A DNA stretch of 40,652 bases, taken from assembly GCA_965151315.1 (NCBI GenBank), contig CBCTZG010000018.1, positions 1 to 40,652 of the forward strand, given 5' to 3'. The stretch's first letter is position 1. Each line of letters starts with the position of its first letter. Of this stretch, positions 8,025 through 16,105 are shown piece by piece. The notes below the pieces were generated by a model. The model was given only the letters and a program-made list of their open reading frames with translations, made no database searches and had not been told where the DNA came from. The DNA is from Avimonoglobus sp965151315. GTDB lineage: Bacteria > Bacillota > Clostridia > UBA1381. Position numbers and translations under genes: made by a program.

Positions 8025-8561
8025 ATGGAACAAATAACGCGGCTCACAACAAAAAAAATCTGCATAGGGGCTCTTTTGCTGGCAGCGGGGATTCTGCTAC
8101 CCCAGCTATTTCACGCGGTGGGCGGCCCCGCTGCCGGCGGTATGCTGCTGCCGATGCATATTCCCGTGCTTTTGGCTGGCATGCTGTTAGGCCCGTCTTA
8201 CGGCTTCCTCTTGGGCATGGTTACGCCCCTGTTCAGCTTTTTAGCCAGCGGTATGCCGCCGCTGGCCAAGCTCCCCTTTATGCTTCTGGAACTCACCGCA
8301 TATGGCGTGCTTGCCGGGATCAGCCTGCCTTGGGGATGGAAGGGCGCCTATCTCCGCCTTTTTCTGGCCCAGGCTGGCGGCCGGTTTGTCTATGCGCTGG
8401 CTTTAGCAGCGGCTGTATATATTCTGGGGCTGGATGTCCCGCCTGTGGCCTCCGTCTGGACTGCCGTGCTTACCGGCATTCCTGGCATTCTTCTGCAATG
8501 GATTCTGATTCCGCCGTTGTGCCGCCTGCTCCAGCGGAGCCTGCGGCTTGGGGGCAATTGA
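8025..8561 (+). CDS. ECF transporter S component (substrate unknown)
   Basis: The 178-residue protein has about five or six hydrophobic segments. It carries the motif MLLPMHIPVLLAGMLLGP near residues 40-57, typical of the substrate-binding S subunit of energy-coupling-factor vitamin transporters. The LPFMLLELTAYGVLAG stretch (around 83-98) is also characteristic. It would sit in the membrane and use the shared EcfA-A'-T module encoded elsewhere, since no ATPase or EcfT is nearby. GGGTGG precedes the ATG. The ligand cannot be read from the sequence. Co-transcription with the aldo/keto reductase is likely from the 10-base gap. Confidence 0.82.
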   Translation: MEQITRLTTKKICIGALLLAAGILLPQLFHAVGGPAAGGMLLPMHIPVLLAGMLLGPSYGFLLGMVTPLFSFLASGMPPLAKLPFMLLELTAYGVLAGISLPWGWKGAYLRLFLAQAGGRFVYALALAAAVYILGLDVPPVASVWTAVLTGIPGILLQWILIPPLCRLLQRSLRLGGN

Positions 8562-8816
8562 CATTAATATTAGATAGGAACAATCGACATGATCGTTGGC
8601 TTTGGACGTTTACGTTTCTTCCTGTATTTTGGTAGCAAAAAGCATATCCCGCAAGATCAGAGATCGTCATGTGGATTTTTTCAAAAATTTATTTCTGAAA
8701 CCTATTGCAAATAGATAATTTTTCGAGCGCCGATTTTAGTTTTAGGCTTTGCGGGATACAATAAACAAAAAAAGACTAATATCTGAAAAAAATTTAGAAA
8801 TTTCCATAAAATTTCA
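8562..8816. other. Gene-free stretch with an inverted repeat
   Basis: Together with the terminator this is 318 bases between the ECF S gene and the CAP-domain gene. I see no supported gene; a 42-codon frame from 8588 has only a poor ribosome binding site and no recognisable family. The sequence is AT-rich compared with its neighbours. A ten-base inverted repeat (TATCCCGCAA at 8645-8654, TTGCGGGATA at 8749-8758) could close a stem of over 100 bases, possibly a structured RNA or just the relic of one. Confidence 0.4.
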
Positions 8817-8867
8817 GCCGCATTTAGCCGAATTTGCAGCCCCAGGCAGCAAATCGGCTAATGCGGC
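8817..8867. terminator. Long hairpin terminator between convergent genes
   Basis: GCCGCATTTAGCCGAATTTGC pairs with GCAAATCGGCTAATGCGGC apart from two one-base bulges, leaving a short loop. TTTT follows on the plus strand. It lies between the ends of the ECF S gene (plus) and the CAP-domain gene (minus) and probably serves both. Confidence 0.8.
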
Positions 8868-8879
8868 TTTTGGCGGTTT

Positions 8880-9677
8880 TTAATTGGTAAAGTCCTGCGT
8901 CCAGTAATTATCATAAAATCCGACGCCCATTTTCAATAGGTTTCCATTCAAAATGTTGGCCCGGTGGCCTTCTGAATTCATCCAGCTGTCTACCACCTGT
9001 TCCGGGTCAAGATAGCCCATCGCGATATTTTCCGCCGCGAACTGATACGGTACGCCTGCGGCAATCATCCGCTCAAAGGGCGAGCTGCCCTGTAAGCCGG
9101 TATGGCTAAAAAACTGATTTTCCGCCATATCCCGGCTATGGGCCCGGGCGGCGGAGGCCAGTCCCGCGTCCCAGGCGAATGCCGGCAGCCCGCTGGCCAA
9201 CCGAATCTGATTTACCAAATACAAAACTTCTTTTTCCTTGTCATAGTTCCGGTGACTGTCTTCTGGGGGACTGATATAGACACCCTTGGTTTCCGGGTTC
9301 CATGCCACCTGCCCGCCCAGTGCCTCTGAAACTGCCCGCAGCGGCACAAGCATCCTGTCCTGGATAATCACTGGCGCCGCCGGCAGGGGAATCCGGCCAT
9401 CCGCCGTCTGCATCTCGGCCCTGCCGGCCTGTAGGCCCGCAGTTTCCGCCCCCGACTGGAGCCAGGCCGTATTATCCCGCCAGATAACCGCTGCGCCGAT
9501 TTCCAAGGCTGCATCCCGGATCGGTACAAACACTGTGTCCGCGATTAAAACCGGCGGCTGGGTAAATTCCAGCTTTTTCCCGTCAACTACCACAAACACT
9601 TGGTCTGATTCCGCCCAGGCCATTCCGCCGGCAAGAAATCCGGCTAAGATCAACGGTAATATCCATTTTCTGGTCAC
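8880..9677 (-). CDS. Exported stalk-domain/CAP-domain protein
   Basis: The 265-residue protein begins with GTG, supported by AGGAGGGG just upstream. It has a signal peptide ending near AWAES (residues 20-24). Residues 28-135 are the stalk (copper amine oxidase N-terminal-like) domain, with FVPIRDAALEIGA and MLVPLRAVSEALGG repeats. Residues 148-265 are a CAP/SCP domain: LVNQIRLASGLP, HSRDMAENQFFSHT, AENIAMGY and GHRANIL carry the usual His/Glu cavity residues. This combination is common in clostridial envelope proteins, but the activity of bacterial CAP domains is poorly defined. It is the last gene of the sigma-factor cluster, 29 bases behind the leucine-rich-repeat gene. Confidence 0.88.
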   Translation of the reverse strand: MTRKWILPLILAGFLAGGMAWAESDQVFVVVDGKKLEFTQPPVLIADTVFVPIRDAALEIGAAVIWRDNTAWLQSGAETAGLQAGRAEMQTADGRIPLPAAPVIIQDRMLVPLRAVSEALGGQVAWNPETKGVYISPPEDSHRNYDKEKEVLYLVNQIRLASGLPAFAWDAGLASAARAHSRDMAENQFFSHTGLQGSSPFERMIAAGVPYQFAAENIAMGYLDPEQVVDSWMNSEGHRANILNGNLLKMGVGFYDNYWTQDFTN

Positions 9678-9706
9678 CGTTTCCCCTCCTTCTGCGCCCC
9701 AGTTTC

Positions 9707-11329
9707 TTATTTTTCAATCTCTACCGTATTGGTCTTGATATCCCAGCCCACCTTTGCCTGCAAGGCTTCGGATACTGCCCGCAGCGGTACCAGCAACCGC
9801 TCCCCTTCGATTTTGCCAGGCGTGTCAAGCAAAACGGTCTGGACCGTTTCCCCTTCGAATACCAGCATCTGCCGGCTGTCCGCGGATATTTCCAGCCGCG
9901 TATCGCCGCTTTGTATGGAAGCGGTTTTGGTTTTTCCATCCCAGCTTATCTGGGCGCCAAAAGCCTCGAATACTGCCCGCAGCGGCACCAGCACCGTATC
10001 CGTTTCCAAAACCGGCGGCTGGTCAAACCAGAGCCTTTCCCCGTTGATGGTCACATGGATCATATACCGGTACGCAAAATTGTGCTCTATGGCGTACATT
10101 TCCGCGTACGAATCCGGATCGCAATAGATCACTGGACTGCAGCCGGCAAAGGCCTGGTCCTGAATGATGACCACGTTGCAGGGCAGATATACCCACTCTA
10201 AATCCGTACAGCCCATAAACATACAATAATCCAGGATCGACTGGCTTTCCGGAATTTGAAAGCAGCGGAGCTTGGAACAATTCAGAAAAGCCCGCCCCAC
10301 GTTTTCTACTGAATCCGGCAGCTGGATCTGTGTAATTTCCGTACAGCCGTCAAAAGCGCCGTTTTGAATATTCCTTACCCCTGCCGGTACCGCCACGCCG
10401 CCGGCCTTGCCTGGGGGACAGCAGATCAGATCCAGCATATCCCGGCTGTAAAGAATGCCGTCCACTGCCCGGAACCGGTCGGCGGAATCCGTAATGATGG
10501 CCGCTAAGGCCGTACAGCCAGAGAAACAGGAGCCGTTAATACTCTCCAGCTGATCCGGCAGCGTCACCGACGTCAGGCCGGTACAGCCGGAAAAAGCCAT
10601 GGTCATGATCGACCGCAGACTGTCCGGGAGATCTACCGCCGTTACGCCCGCGCATCCCGCAAAGGCGCCGTAGCCGATGACCTCCGTCCCGGGCTGGACT
10701 GCCACCGCCCCCGTTATCCCCGCCGGGCACAGCTCCAGCACACTGCCATCTTTTGTATATAGCAGCCCTGCCGCTGTCATATAATTCTGGTTATCTTCCG
10801 GTACCGTTAAGGTTTGCAGCTGTGTACAGCCGGTAAAATTCCCGGCCCCCACAGCTGTCAGCCCTGCCGGGAATACAACTTCCGCAAGGTATGGGTTGTC
10901 CGCCAGGGCGTTTGCCCGCACTGCTATTACGGTTTCCGGGATATGAAATACCGCGTCCTGCTTTGCCCGAGGATACGCCACCAGACAGGTCATATCGCTT
11001 GTATATAAAACGCCGTCCAGACTTTTCAATGCCGCGTTTTGGGCATCCACACGGATCTCTGCCAGCGCCGGGCAAAACAGCAGCCCCTCCGCCGCCGTAA
11101 CTGAAGCCGGCAAGACCATTGTACTGATCCGTTCTATCCCGGGAGACGCGGCGGAAAACTCGATCCGCTCTGTACCCGCCGGCACAGCCGCCGTACCGGC
11201 AGGCCCGGTATATCCTGTCACAGAAAAATCCGCCGGGCTGCTGATAAATCCGCCCGTTTGCGCCAGCGGGGCGTTCTGCATAATTAGGACAACTGCAAAA
11301 AAAGTTGTCAGAAAAATTATTTTTCGCAT
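9707..11329 (-). CDS. Exported BspA-type leucine-rich-repeat protein with C-terminal stalk domain
   Basis: The ATG at 11329 (540 residues) has GAAAGGA upstream and starts a signal peptide (MRKIIFLTTFFAVVL). A frame open 24 codons further runs through the preceding terminator and is rejected. Residues about 40-430 are BspA-type LRR_5 repeats, recognised by the recurring pattern of F.GCT.L..V.LP..L (for example FSGCTGLTSVTLPDQLESI). They include islands of the form GVLYTSD or GILYSRD followed by a line of prose-like sequence. The last 115 residues are a stalk domain with LVPLRAVFEAFGAQISW and LVPLRAVSEALQAKVGW. It probably sits in the cell envelope for protein or host-surface binding. It is separated from the upstream gene by a terminator but shares its domain type. 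Confidence 0.87.
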   Translation of the reverse strand: MRKIIFLTTFFAVVLIMQNAPLAQTGGFISSPADFSVTGYTGPAGTAAVPAGTERIEFSAASPGIERISTMVLPASVTAAEGLLFCPALAEIRVDAQNAALKSLDGVLYTSDMTCLVAYPRAKQDAVFHIPETVIAVRANALADNPYLAEVVFPAGLTAVGAGNFTGCTQLQTLTVPEDNQNYMTAAGLLYTKDGSVLELCPAGITGAVAVQPGTEVIGYGAFAGCAGVTAVDLPDSLRSIMTMAFSGCTGLTSVTLPDQLESINGSCFSGCTALAAIITDSADRFRAVDGILYSRDMLDLICCPPGKAGGVAVPAGVRNIQNGAFDGCTEITQIQLPDSVENVGRAFLNCSKLRCFQIPESQSILDYCMFMGCTDLEWVYLPCNVVIIQDQAFAGCSPVIYCDPDSYAEMYAIEHNFAYRYMIHVTINGERLWFDQPPVLETDTVLVPLRAVFEAFGAQISWDGKTKTASIQSGDTRLEISADSRQMLVFEGETVQTVLLDTPGKIEGERLLVPLRAVSEALQAKVGWDIKTNTVEIEK

Positions 11330-11375
11330 CAGTACGCCGATCCTTTCAGGCTCCGGGCCGGATTTTTTACATTCC

Positions 11376-11406
11376 AAAACCGCATGTGCACAGACACACA
11401 TGCGGT
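11376..11406 (-). terminator. Hairpin terminator inside the stalk-domain cluster
   Basis: Nine-base arms CCGCATGTG/CACATGCGG (11380-11388 and 11397-11405) are followed on the minus strand by TTTT. It lies seven bases past the stop at 11413, so it can end or attenuate the sigma-factor transcript before the leucine-rich-repeat gene. Confidence 0.75.
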
Positions 11407-11412
11407 CTTGGT

Positions 11413-12144
11413 TTATTCTGTTTCCGCTTCGATAAACCGGATAGTATACACGTATTCTTCGCCGTCCTTAGACAGGGTAATGGTAGCTGTAGGCCGCTTT
11501 TTATACGCCTGGGTGATTTTATAATCAATTCCATAATAGGTTTTCATCACCTGCACCACTGGGATCCTGTCCTTCGATACCACCTGGGTATACTCCGTTA
11601 TCCCCGGATCAATGGGGATATCCACGATATATTCTTCTAAAATTTCCATACGGGTTCCATTGTCCACCGGCATCATTTCTTCCGGCCGGTACAGCCGGAT
11701 AGAATCCAACCCAAGCCGGTAGCCCGCCTGCTGGATTTCCACAAGCTCCGTCTGCGGGTTCCATTCTGCCGCACCGCCAAAAATCAGCGGTATGCTTTCC
11801 ATCGGGATGTAAAACATGCCGTCAATCCGGCAGGCCGCAGCCGTCATACTTTGTTTTTGTCCACCATCTGTAACTGTCGTACTGTTTTCTGTATAACAAA
11901 CCGTATATTCCCCGTTTTTTGTCACCATGGCCGTCCCCAGGCGGGAGTCATACTGTACGCGCTCACCCATGGCGTAGAAAACATCATCCGCAGGCAAAAA
12001 TACCGTCTGATCCCGCACAACCGCTGGATGATCCATCTCCAGTTTAGTCCCGTTCATGACCACCCCCGGCGCCGACGCCAATGCTGTAGCCACAGTCAAT
12101 ACCAGCGCCAGGCAGGTGCTGATCAATATCCTTGCTTTTCTCAT
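11413..12144 (-). CDS. Exported stalk-domain protein
   Basis: The 243-residue protein starts with a signal peptide (MRKARILISTCLALVLTVATALAS). Residues 28-150 show a stalk-like domain, VVMNGTKLEMDHPAVVRDQTVFLP and then FYIPMESIPLIFGGAAEWNPQT. The C-terminal 90 residues are charged and beta-rich with no family I recognise. Its ATG overlaps the stop of the anti-sigma-like gene by four bases (ATGA), and GAGGGAGAG lies inside that gene. The overlap strongly implies translational coupling and a shared job with the sigma/anti-sigma pair, perhaps as an envelope sensor or effector. The frame extends further upstream, but those codons lie in the anti-sigma gene and have no ribosome binding site. Confidence 0.8.
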   Translation of the reverse strand: MRKARILISTCLALVLTVATALASAPGVVMNGTKLEMDHPAVVRDQTVFLPADDVFYAMGERVQYDSRLGTAMVTKNGEYTVCYTENSTTVTDGGQKQSMTAAACRIDGMFYIPMESIPLIFGGAAEWNPQTELVEIQQAGYRLGLDSIRLYRPEEMMPVDNGTRMEILEEYIVDIPIDPGITEYTQVVSKDRIPVVQVMKTYYGIDYKITQAYKKRPTATITLSKDGEEYVYTIRFIEAETE

Positions 12145-13175
12145 TTTTGCTCTCCCTCTTCGCAAACCGATAAGCAGGCGTCCATCCATTCTGACTCGGA
12201 CAGCCCTTCCGCCTTCACCATATACCAAATCCCATCTTTATGGAAATCCGCCGTCATTTCTGTTTCTGTCCGGTATACCGCCGCGGTCATACCGCCTATA
12301 TCCATCGTTTCTCCAGCCGTCTCCGGCAGGTTCTGCCGATCTTTCGTTGTCTTCACGGTCAGCCTGCGGCTGCCGTCTGCTGACTGGTATTTATACGCCC
12401 ATAAATCATAATACGGGACGTCTGTTTCCGGATCTACGCTCATATTCCGGGTATCCGGTGTAATATTTTCCAGATCCGCAGGCACTGCCAGCCGCGCTTC
12501 TACATCTGTTCCCAGATACGCCGCGTAGTCTGCCTTCGTCCATGGCCTGCTGACCAATTCCACCTGGTCGGAGGTCACGCCTTTGACCGCCGGCGTTGGC
12601 GTGGGCTGGTCCGGGCTGTCAGCTGCCAAAGAAGCCGCTGCCGGCTCTTCCGTTTTGGCCGGAGGCTGGGTTTTGGCCGGGGCCCCGGCGGCTTCTGCGT
12701 TCTGGGCGGCCGCATCCCGCACCGGTTGTTGTGTTTGGATCGGTTTCTGCGTTTGGGCTTCTGTTTTTTCCGCAGGCGCCGTTGTTTTTACCGGGAGACG
12801 CGTTTTTGCCGCCGGCTCTGCCTTCTGTCCGGCCGGCATCTGGGCCGGCTGCTGCGTTTTTGCCGGCGGGTCAGTTTCCAGTGCCGCCGGGCTGGCGGAT
12901 CCATCCGGCGCAGCCGCAGGCGCAACGGAGGATACAACCGCGTTTTCCGGCGGCAAAATCCCGGACGGTTTGTTTTTATGTACATCCCGCAAAACCGGAT
13001 AGCTCAGCACAGCGGCCGATACGATACAGACCCCAGCCGCCGCGATCCCCAGGGGGTACAGCCGCCGGCCGGAAAACCGCCGCCTTGGCTTTTGCATCAG
13101 AATCCGCTCCAAAAGCGCCGGATCCGGCTGGATGTCATCATTCGCTTTTTTATACCAATCCCTAAACAAAATCAT
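12141..13175 (-). CDS. Membrane anti-sigma-like protein with low-complexity linker
   Basis: The 344-residue protein has a short cytoplasmic N-terminus (MILFRDWYKKANDDIQPD), a basic patch and one transmembrane helix around residues 40-60. A Pro/Ala/Lys/Thr/Gln-rich linker follows over about residues 95-200, and then an extracytoplasmic folded domain over about 215-344. This is the layout of an anti-sigma factor partnered with an ECF sigma: inside it binds the sigma factor, outside it senses. No classic zinc anti-sigma HxxxCxxC motif is present. The C-terminal domain resembles DUF4367-like domains of such regulators, tentatively. Its start overlaps the sigma-factor gene by 14 bases, so the two are coupled. 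The linker is likely to span the wall. Confidence 0.75.
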   Translation of the reverse strand: MILFRDWYKKANDDIQPDPALLERILMQKPRRRFSGRRLYPLGIAAAGVCIVSAAVLSYPVLRDVHKNKPSGILPPENAVVSSVAPAAAPDGSASPAALETDPPAKTQQPAQMPAGQKAEPAAKTRLPVKTTAPAEKTEAQTQKPIQTQQPVRDAAAQNAEAAGAPAKTQPPAKTEEPAAASLAADSPDQPTPTPAVKGVTSDQVELVSRPWTKADYAAYLGTDVEARLAVPADLENITPDTRNMSVDPETDVPYYDLWAYKYQSADGSRRLTVKTTKDRQNLPETAGETMDIGGMTAAVYRTETEMTADFHKDGIWYMVKAEGLSESEWMDACLSVCEEGEQK

Positions 13176-13653
13176 ACCCCCCTTTCAGCATTTTTTTTAA
13201 CATTTCCCGTCCTCTATGTAACTGGCTTTTCACGGTGGTTTCTTTTTCTCCCAAGCTTTCGGCGATCTCCCGGACGCTCATATCCTCGTAATAGAATAGA
13301 TGGATCACAGCCCTGTATTTTGCGGGCAGCTCCAGCACAGCGTAATACACTGCACTCTTTTCCGGGGTATCAAACGCAATATCCTCTGTCAGCGGCGCGG
13401 TTTTTCGGAACCAGGCGCTGGAAAATAAACTTTTGCTGCAATTGATCGTCACCCGGATCAGCCACGCTTTAATGTGCTCTTGATTTTCAAGCTTGTGTTG
13501 ATTCTGCATAAACCGCAAAAAAACCTCCTGCGTTACATCCTCTGCATTGGCCACATTTTTTGTCTGTGAAAGGGCCAGCTTATACACCATGCCAAAATAT
13601 TTTTCTACGGTTTGGGAAACTTCTGCTGCCTCGCCGCTTTCCTGCCGCACCAT
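13162..13653 (-). CDS. ECF-type RNA polymerase sigma factor
   Basis: I start at the ATG at 13653 (163 residues) because GGAAGGGGG lies upstream; ATG and TTG codons slightly further out have no site. Region 2 is seen in EKYFGMVYKLALSQTKN and DVTQEVFLRFMQ, and region 4 in LPAKYRAVIHLFYYEDMSVREIAE with the helix-turn-helix ETTVKSQLHRGREMLKK. Length and layout fit an ECF (group 4) sigma factor directing RNA polymerase to a small stress or envelope regulon. The next gene overlaps it by 14 bases and encodes a membrane protein of anti-sigma layout. The stalk-domain genes downstream are likely targets. A possible self-recognised promoter is at 13674-13703. Confidence 0.92.
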   Translation of the reverse strand: MVRQESGEAAEVSQTVEKYFGMVYKLALSQTKNVANAEDVTQEVFLRFMQNQHKLENQEHIKAWLIRVTINCSKSLFSSAWFRKTAPLTEDIAFDTPEKSAVYYAVLELPAKYRAVIHLFYYEDMSVREIAESLGEKETTVKSQLHRGREMLKKMLKGGYDFV

Positions 13654-13673
13654 TCTGTTTCCCCCTTCCATCA

Positions 13674-13703
13674 ATAATACTATTTAAAACCCGAAAAGGT
13701 TGC
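13674..13703 (-). promoter_or_regulatory. Possible autoregulatory ECF promoter
   Basis: The minus strand carries GCAACC (13698-13703), 16 bases, then AGTATTAT (13674-13681), followed about 20 bases later by the start codon. AACC is the usual -35 core of ECF promoters and the spacing fits. No sigma-A -35/-10 pair is better placed. The -10 assignment is weak. Confidence 0.4.
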
Positions 13704-13854
13704 GTCTATTTTAAATTTTTTTTACAATTTTCTAAAATTTTTTTTGCCGGTACCCGGCCAAAAACGCGAAACGCCGGAAACCGGCTTCAGAACAAATTAT
13801 TTTCTTTCTCGCCAATCCCAATCCCTTGCTGCCGCCCGCTCCAAAATTGTCTCC

Positions 13855-14314
13855 TTATAAAAACAATTCCCACTCATTCTTTTTTTCAAAAATCCCCGTC
13901 CCACATATAATTTCTCCCCCTGCGCACTGCTGTGCAGCTACAGTCTTTTTACATGGATTTGGGAAGCATAGTTTATTATTTCATCTAAAATGCGGCTTGC
14001 AAATCCTTGCTTCCGAAAGTGCGGGGCAGTATATATATTGCATATGTACCCCTCGAATCCCGTTAAGTTTCCTGCATATGGGATACGCGCAGACAAGCAT
14101 AAAGAACCGATTGCCGCCGGCTGATCCCCAGATAATATCCCCCAGCAAAATAAGTCCTTATCAATATGTGAAAAAAATATTGCTTAGTCGCGGATTCTAA
14201 GGCGGAATTATCTGTTTTTCCGCTGATTTCTCCCAATTCTTTCAATAGCTCCATCCTGGAACGCCAAAACCCATTGACTGATTCCCGGCCTAATTTCACA
14301 ACGGCACTCTTCAT
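13855..14314 (-). pseudogene. Decayed GNAT-family N-acetyltransferase
   Basis: Stitching two frames gives a clear GNAT protein. From an ATG at 14314 with AGAGG upstream come WRSRMELLKELGEISGKTDN and ALESATKQYF. After a frameshift near 14145-14160 come GSLCLSARIPYAGNLTGFEG, YICNIYTAPHFRKQGFASRI and LDEIINYASQI, the acetyl-CoA loop and following helix. A stop (TAG, probably from TGG) follows KRL, after which LHSSAQGEKLYVGRGF continues in frame. A third lesion in a run of seven A residues (near 13882) separates the last codons from the stop at 13855. Some of the middle is also lost. The gene is therefore dead, though still easily read. In life it would have acetylated an unknown small amine. Confidence 0.82.
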
Positions 14315-14486
14315 TTTTAAACCTCTTTGCATCTCAATGTACGGCTAAGCTTTCAGACGACAGCAATCAGCAAAATATTATGTCTATTGTATCATATTTT
14401 TATCCAAGAAACAAGCTGTTGCCGGGGTGGTTTCCTTACAATTTCTTTAAAAGTCTATAACATGTCCCGGCCGCCGGAAATTTGTA

Positions 14487-14515
14487 TTGCGTTCCCGGGC
14501 AGATTATGGTACAAT
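14487..14515 (+). promoter_or_regulatory. Promoter of hisHF
   Basis: TTGCGT (14487-14492), a 17-base spacer and TACAAT (14510-14515) lie 18 bases before the hisH ATG. The leader would be only about a dozen bases. No T-box or leader-peptide attenuator can fit between this promoter and the gene. Confidence 0.6.
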
Positions 14516-14533
14516 AGGAAATGGTGATACATA

Positions 14534-15139
14534 ATGATCGGAATCATTGATTATGGTGCGGGGAATCTGCACAGTGTACAAAACGCCCTTGCTTTTTTAG
14601 GAGCGGAGTCCGTGGTTTCCGGGAAACCAGACGTGCTTTTCAAAGCGGATAAAATCATTTTGCCGGGGGTAGGCGCTTTTGGCGACGCCATGTCCGCTCT
14701 GCGCCGGTCCGGCCTTTCTGGCGCAATCCGGGAAATTGTCCGCCGGGGTACGCCGCTTTTGGGGGTCTGCTTAGGGCTGCAGCTTTTATTTTCCGAAAGC
14801 CAGGAAAGCCCAGGGGTGCCGGGGCTCGGCCTGCTGCCGGGGACATTCCGGAAAATCCCTAAGCAAGACGGCCTTAAGATCCCCCATATCGGCTGGAACA
14901 GCCTGGAAATCACAAAGCCCTCCCAAATTCTGCGGGACCTGGGGCCGGATCCATATGTATATTTTGTCCATTCCTACTGCTTAGAGGCTAAAAACCCCCA
15001 GGACGTATCCGCCTATACCACCTACGGCGCCCGGTTTGCCGTAGCCGCCGAACGGGATAACCTATTTGCCGTCCAGTTCCATCCGGAAAAAAGCGGGGAA
15101 ACGGGCTTGAAAATTTTAAAGAACTTTTTGGAGCTGTAA
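14534..15139 (+). CDS. hisH: Imidazole glycerol phosphate synthase, glutamine amidotransferase subunit
   Basis: The 201-residue protein is a full-length class I glutamine amidotransferase. The catalytic triad is visible as Cys79 (GVCLGLQ), His183 and Glu185 (QFHPEKS). The N-terminus IGIIDYGAGNLHSV and ILPGVGAFGDAM are typical of HisH. It makes ammonia for HisF, which turns PRFAR into imidazole glycerol phosphate and AICAR in histidine synthesis. hisF follows after 11 bases. No other his gene is in the window, so the rest of the pathway must be elsewhere. Confidence 0.95.
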   Translation: MIGIIDYGAGNLHSVQNALAFLGAESVVSGKPDVLFKADKIILPGVGAFGDAMSALRRSGLSGAIREIVRRGTPLLGVCLGLQLLFSESQESPGVPGLGLLPGTFRKIPKQDGLKIPHIGWNSLEITKPSQILRDLGPDPYVYFVHSYCLEAKNPQDVSAYTTYGARFAVAAERDNLFAVQFHPEKSGETGLKILKNFLEL

Positions 15140-15150
15140 GGAGAAACGCG

Positions 15151-15909
15151 ATGTACGCAAAACGGATTATCCCTTGTCTGGACGTCCGGGACGGACGGGT
15201 GGTCAAGGGCGTGAATTTTGTCAATCTGATCGACGCCGGGGATCCGGTGGAATGTGCCAAGGTCTACAACCAGGCTGGCGCCGATGAGCTGGTATTTTTA
15301 GATATTACCGCTTCCGCAGACCAGCGGGCTACCGTGGTGGATATGGTGAACCGGGTAGCCCGGGAGGTATTTATCCCCTTTACAGTCGGCGGCGGCGTCC
15401 GGAGCGTAGAGGATTTCCGGGCAATCCTAAACGCCGGGGCAGACAAGGTGGCAGTCAATTCTGCCGCGCTCAAGCGGCCGGCGTTGATTCAGGAAGCGGC
15501 GGAAAAATTCGGCAGCCAGTGCGTGGTCTGCGCGATTGACGCGAAACGCCGGCCGGAAGGCGGCTGGACAGTCTATCTCAATGGCGGCCGGGTGGATACC
15601 GGTAAAGATGCCCTGTTGTGGGCCCGGGAAGCCCAGGCGCTGGGGGCCGGCGAGATTCTCCTGACCAGCATGGACGCAGACGGCACAAAGGCCGGCTATG
15701 ATCTGGAGCTGACACGGGCTGTCTCCGAAAGCCTGGATATTCCCGTAATCGCTTCCGGCGGCGCTGGGAGTATGGAGCATTTCCGGGAAGCCTTTATTGA
15801 CGGAAAGGCTGACGCCGTTCTGGCCGCCAGCCTGTTCCACTTCCGGGAGATTGAAATTATAGATCTGAAACGTTATTTGCGTGCGCAAGGGATCAGCGTA
15901 CGCTTGTAA
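15151..15909 (+). CDS. hisF: Imidazole glycerol phosphate synthase, cyclase subunit
   Basis: The 252-residue TIM-barrel protein has both catalytic aspartates: Asp11 in RIIPCLDV and Asp130 in VCAIDA. It has the phosphate-binding segments TVGGGVRS and ASGGAGSMEHF, and the HisF signature DGTKAGYDLEL. Length is usual for HisF. AAGGAGAAACGCG precedes the ATG. It forms the HisHF complex with the product of the gene just upstream, channelling ammonia through the barrel. All key residues are intact, which argues for the true histidine enzyme rather than a sugar-modification paralogue. Confidence 0.96.
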   Translation: MYAKRIIPCLDVRDGRVVKGVNFVNLIDAGDPVECAKVYNQAGADELVFLDITASADQRATVVDMVNRVAREVFIPFTVGGGVRSVEDFRAILNAGADKVAVNSAALKRPALIQEAAEKFGSQCVVCAIDAKRRPEGGWTVYLNGGRVDTGKDALLWAREAQALGAGEILLTSMDADGTKAGYDLELTRAVSESLDIPVIASGGAGSMEHFREAFIDGKADAVLAASLFHFREIEIIDLKRYLRAQGISVRL

Positions 15910-16105
15910 TAGCCGCTCTATTACTGGCAAGTCTGAAGGTCCGCCGAATAATCTGCCAGCCGCAAGTGGTATTCAGCTGCCACGAAAGCGGCTGACTTAT
16001 TTTCTGCTGGTTTGGGCAGCTCACGGCGGTATCTTCACGCAACGGCAAAAGCCTTTTTTGAACCAAATCCACCAAGCCGATGTTTGCCGATGTTTGGTTT
16101 ATACA

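Noticed and set aside
12583..13445. Several plus-strand open frames rich in Arg, Pro, Cys and Ala
   Set aside because: They are shadows of the low-complexity linker in the anti-sigma-like gene and of the sigma-factor gene.
13826..14200. Plus-strand 124-codon frame
   Set aside because: It is antisense to the GNAT relic, whose family motifs explain the region much better.
14400..14533. T-box or attenuator before hisHF
   Set aside because: The probable promoter leaves only about a dozen leader bases and no T-box sequence or terminator hairpin is present.
15910..16105. Possible small gene after hisF
   Set aside because: Short frames on both strands lack ribosome binding sites and any family resemblance.
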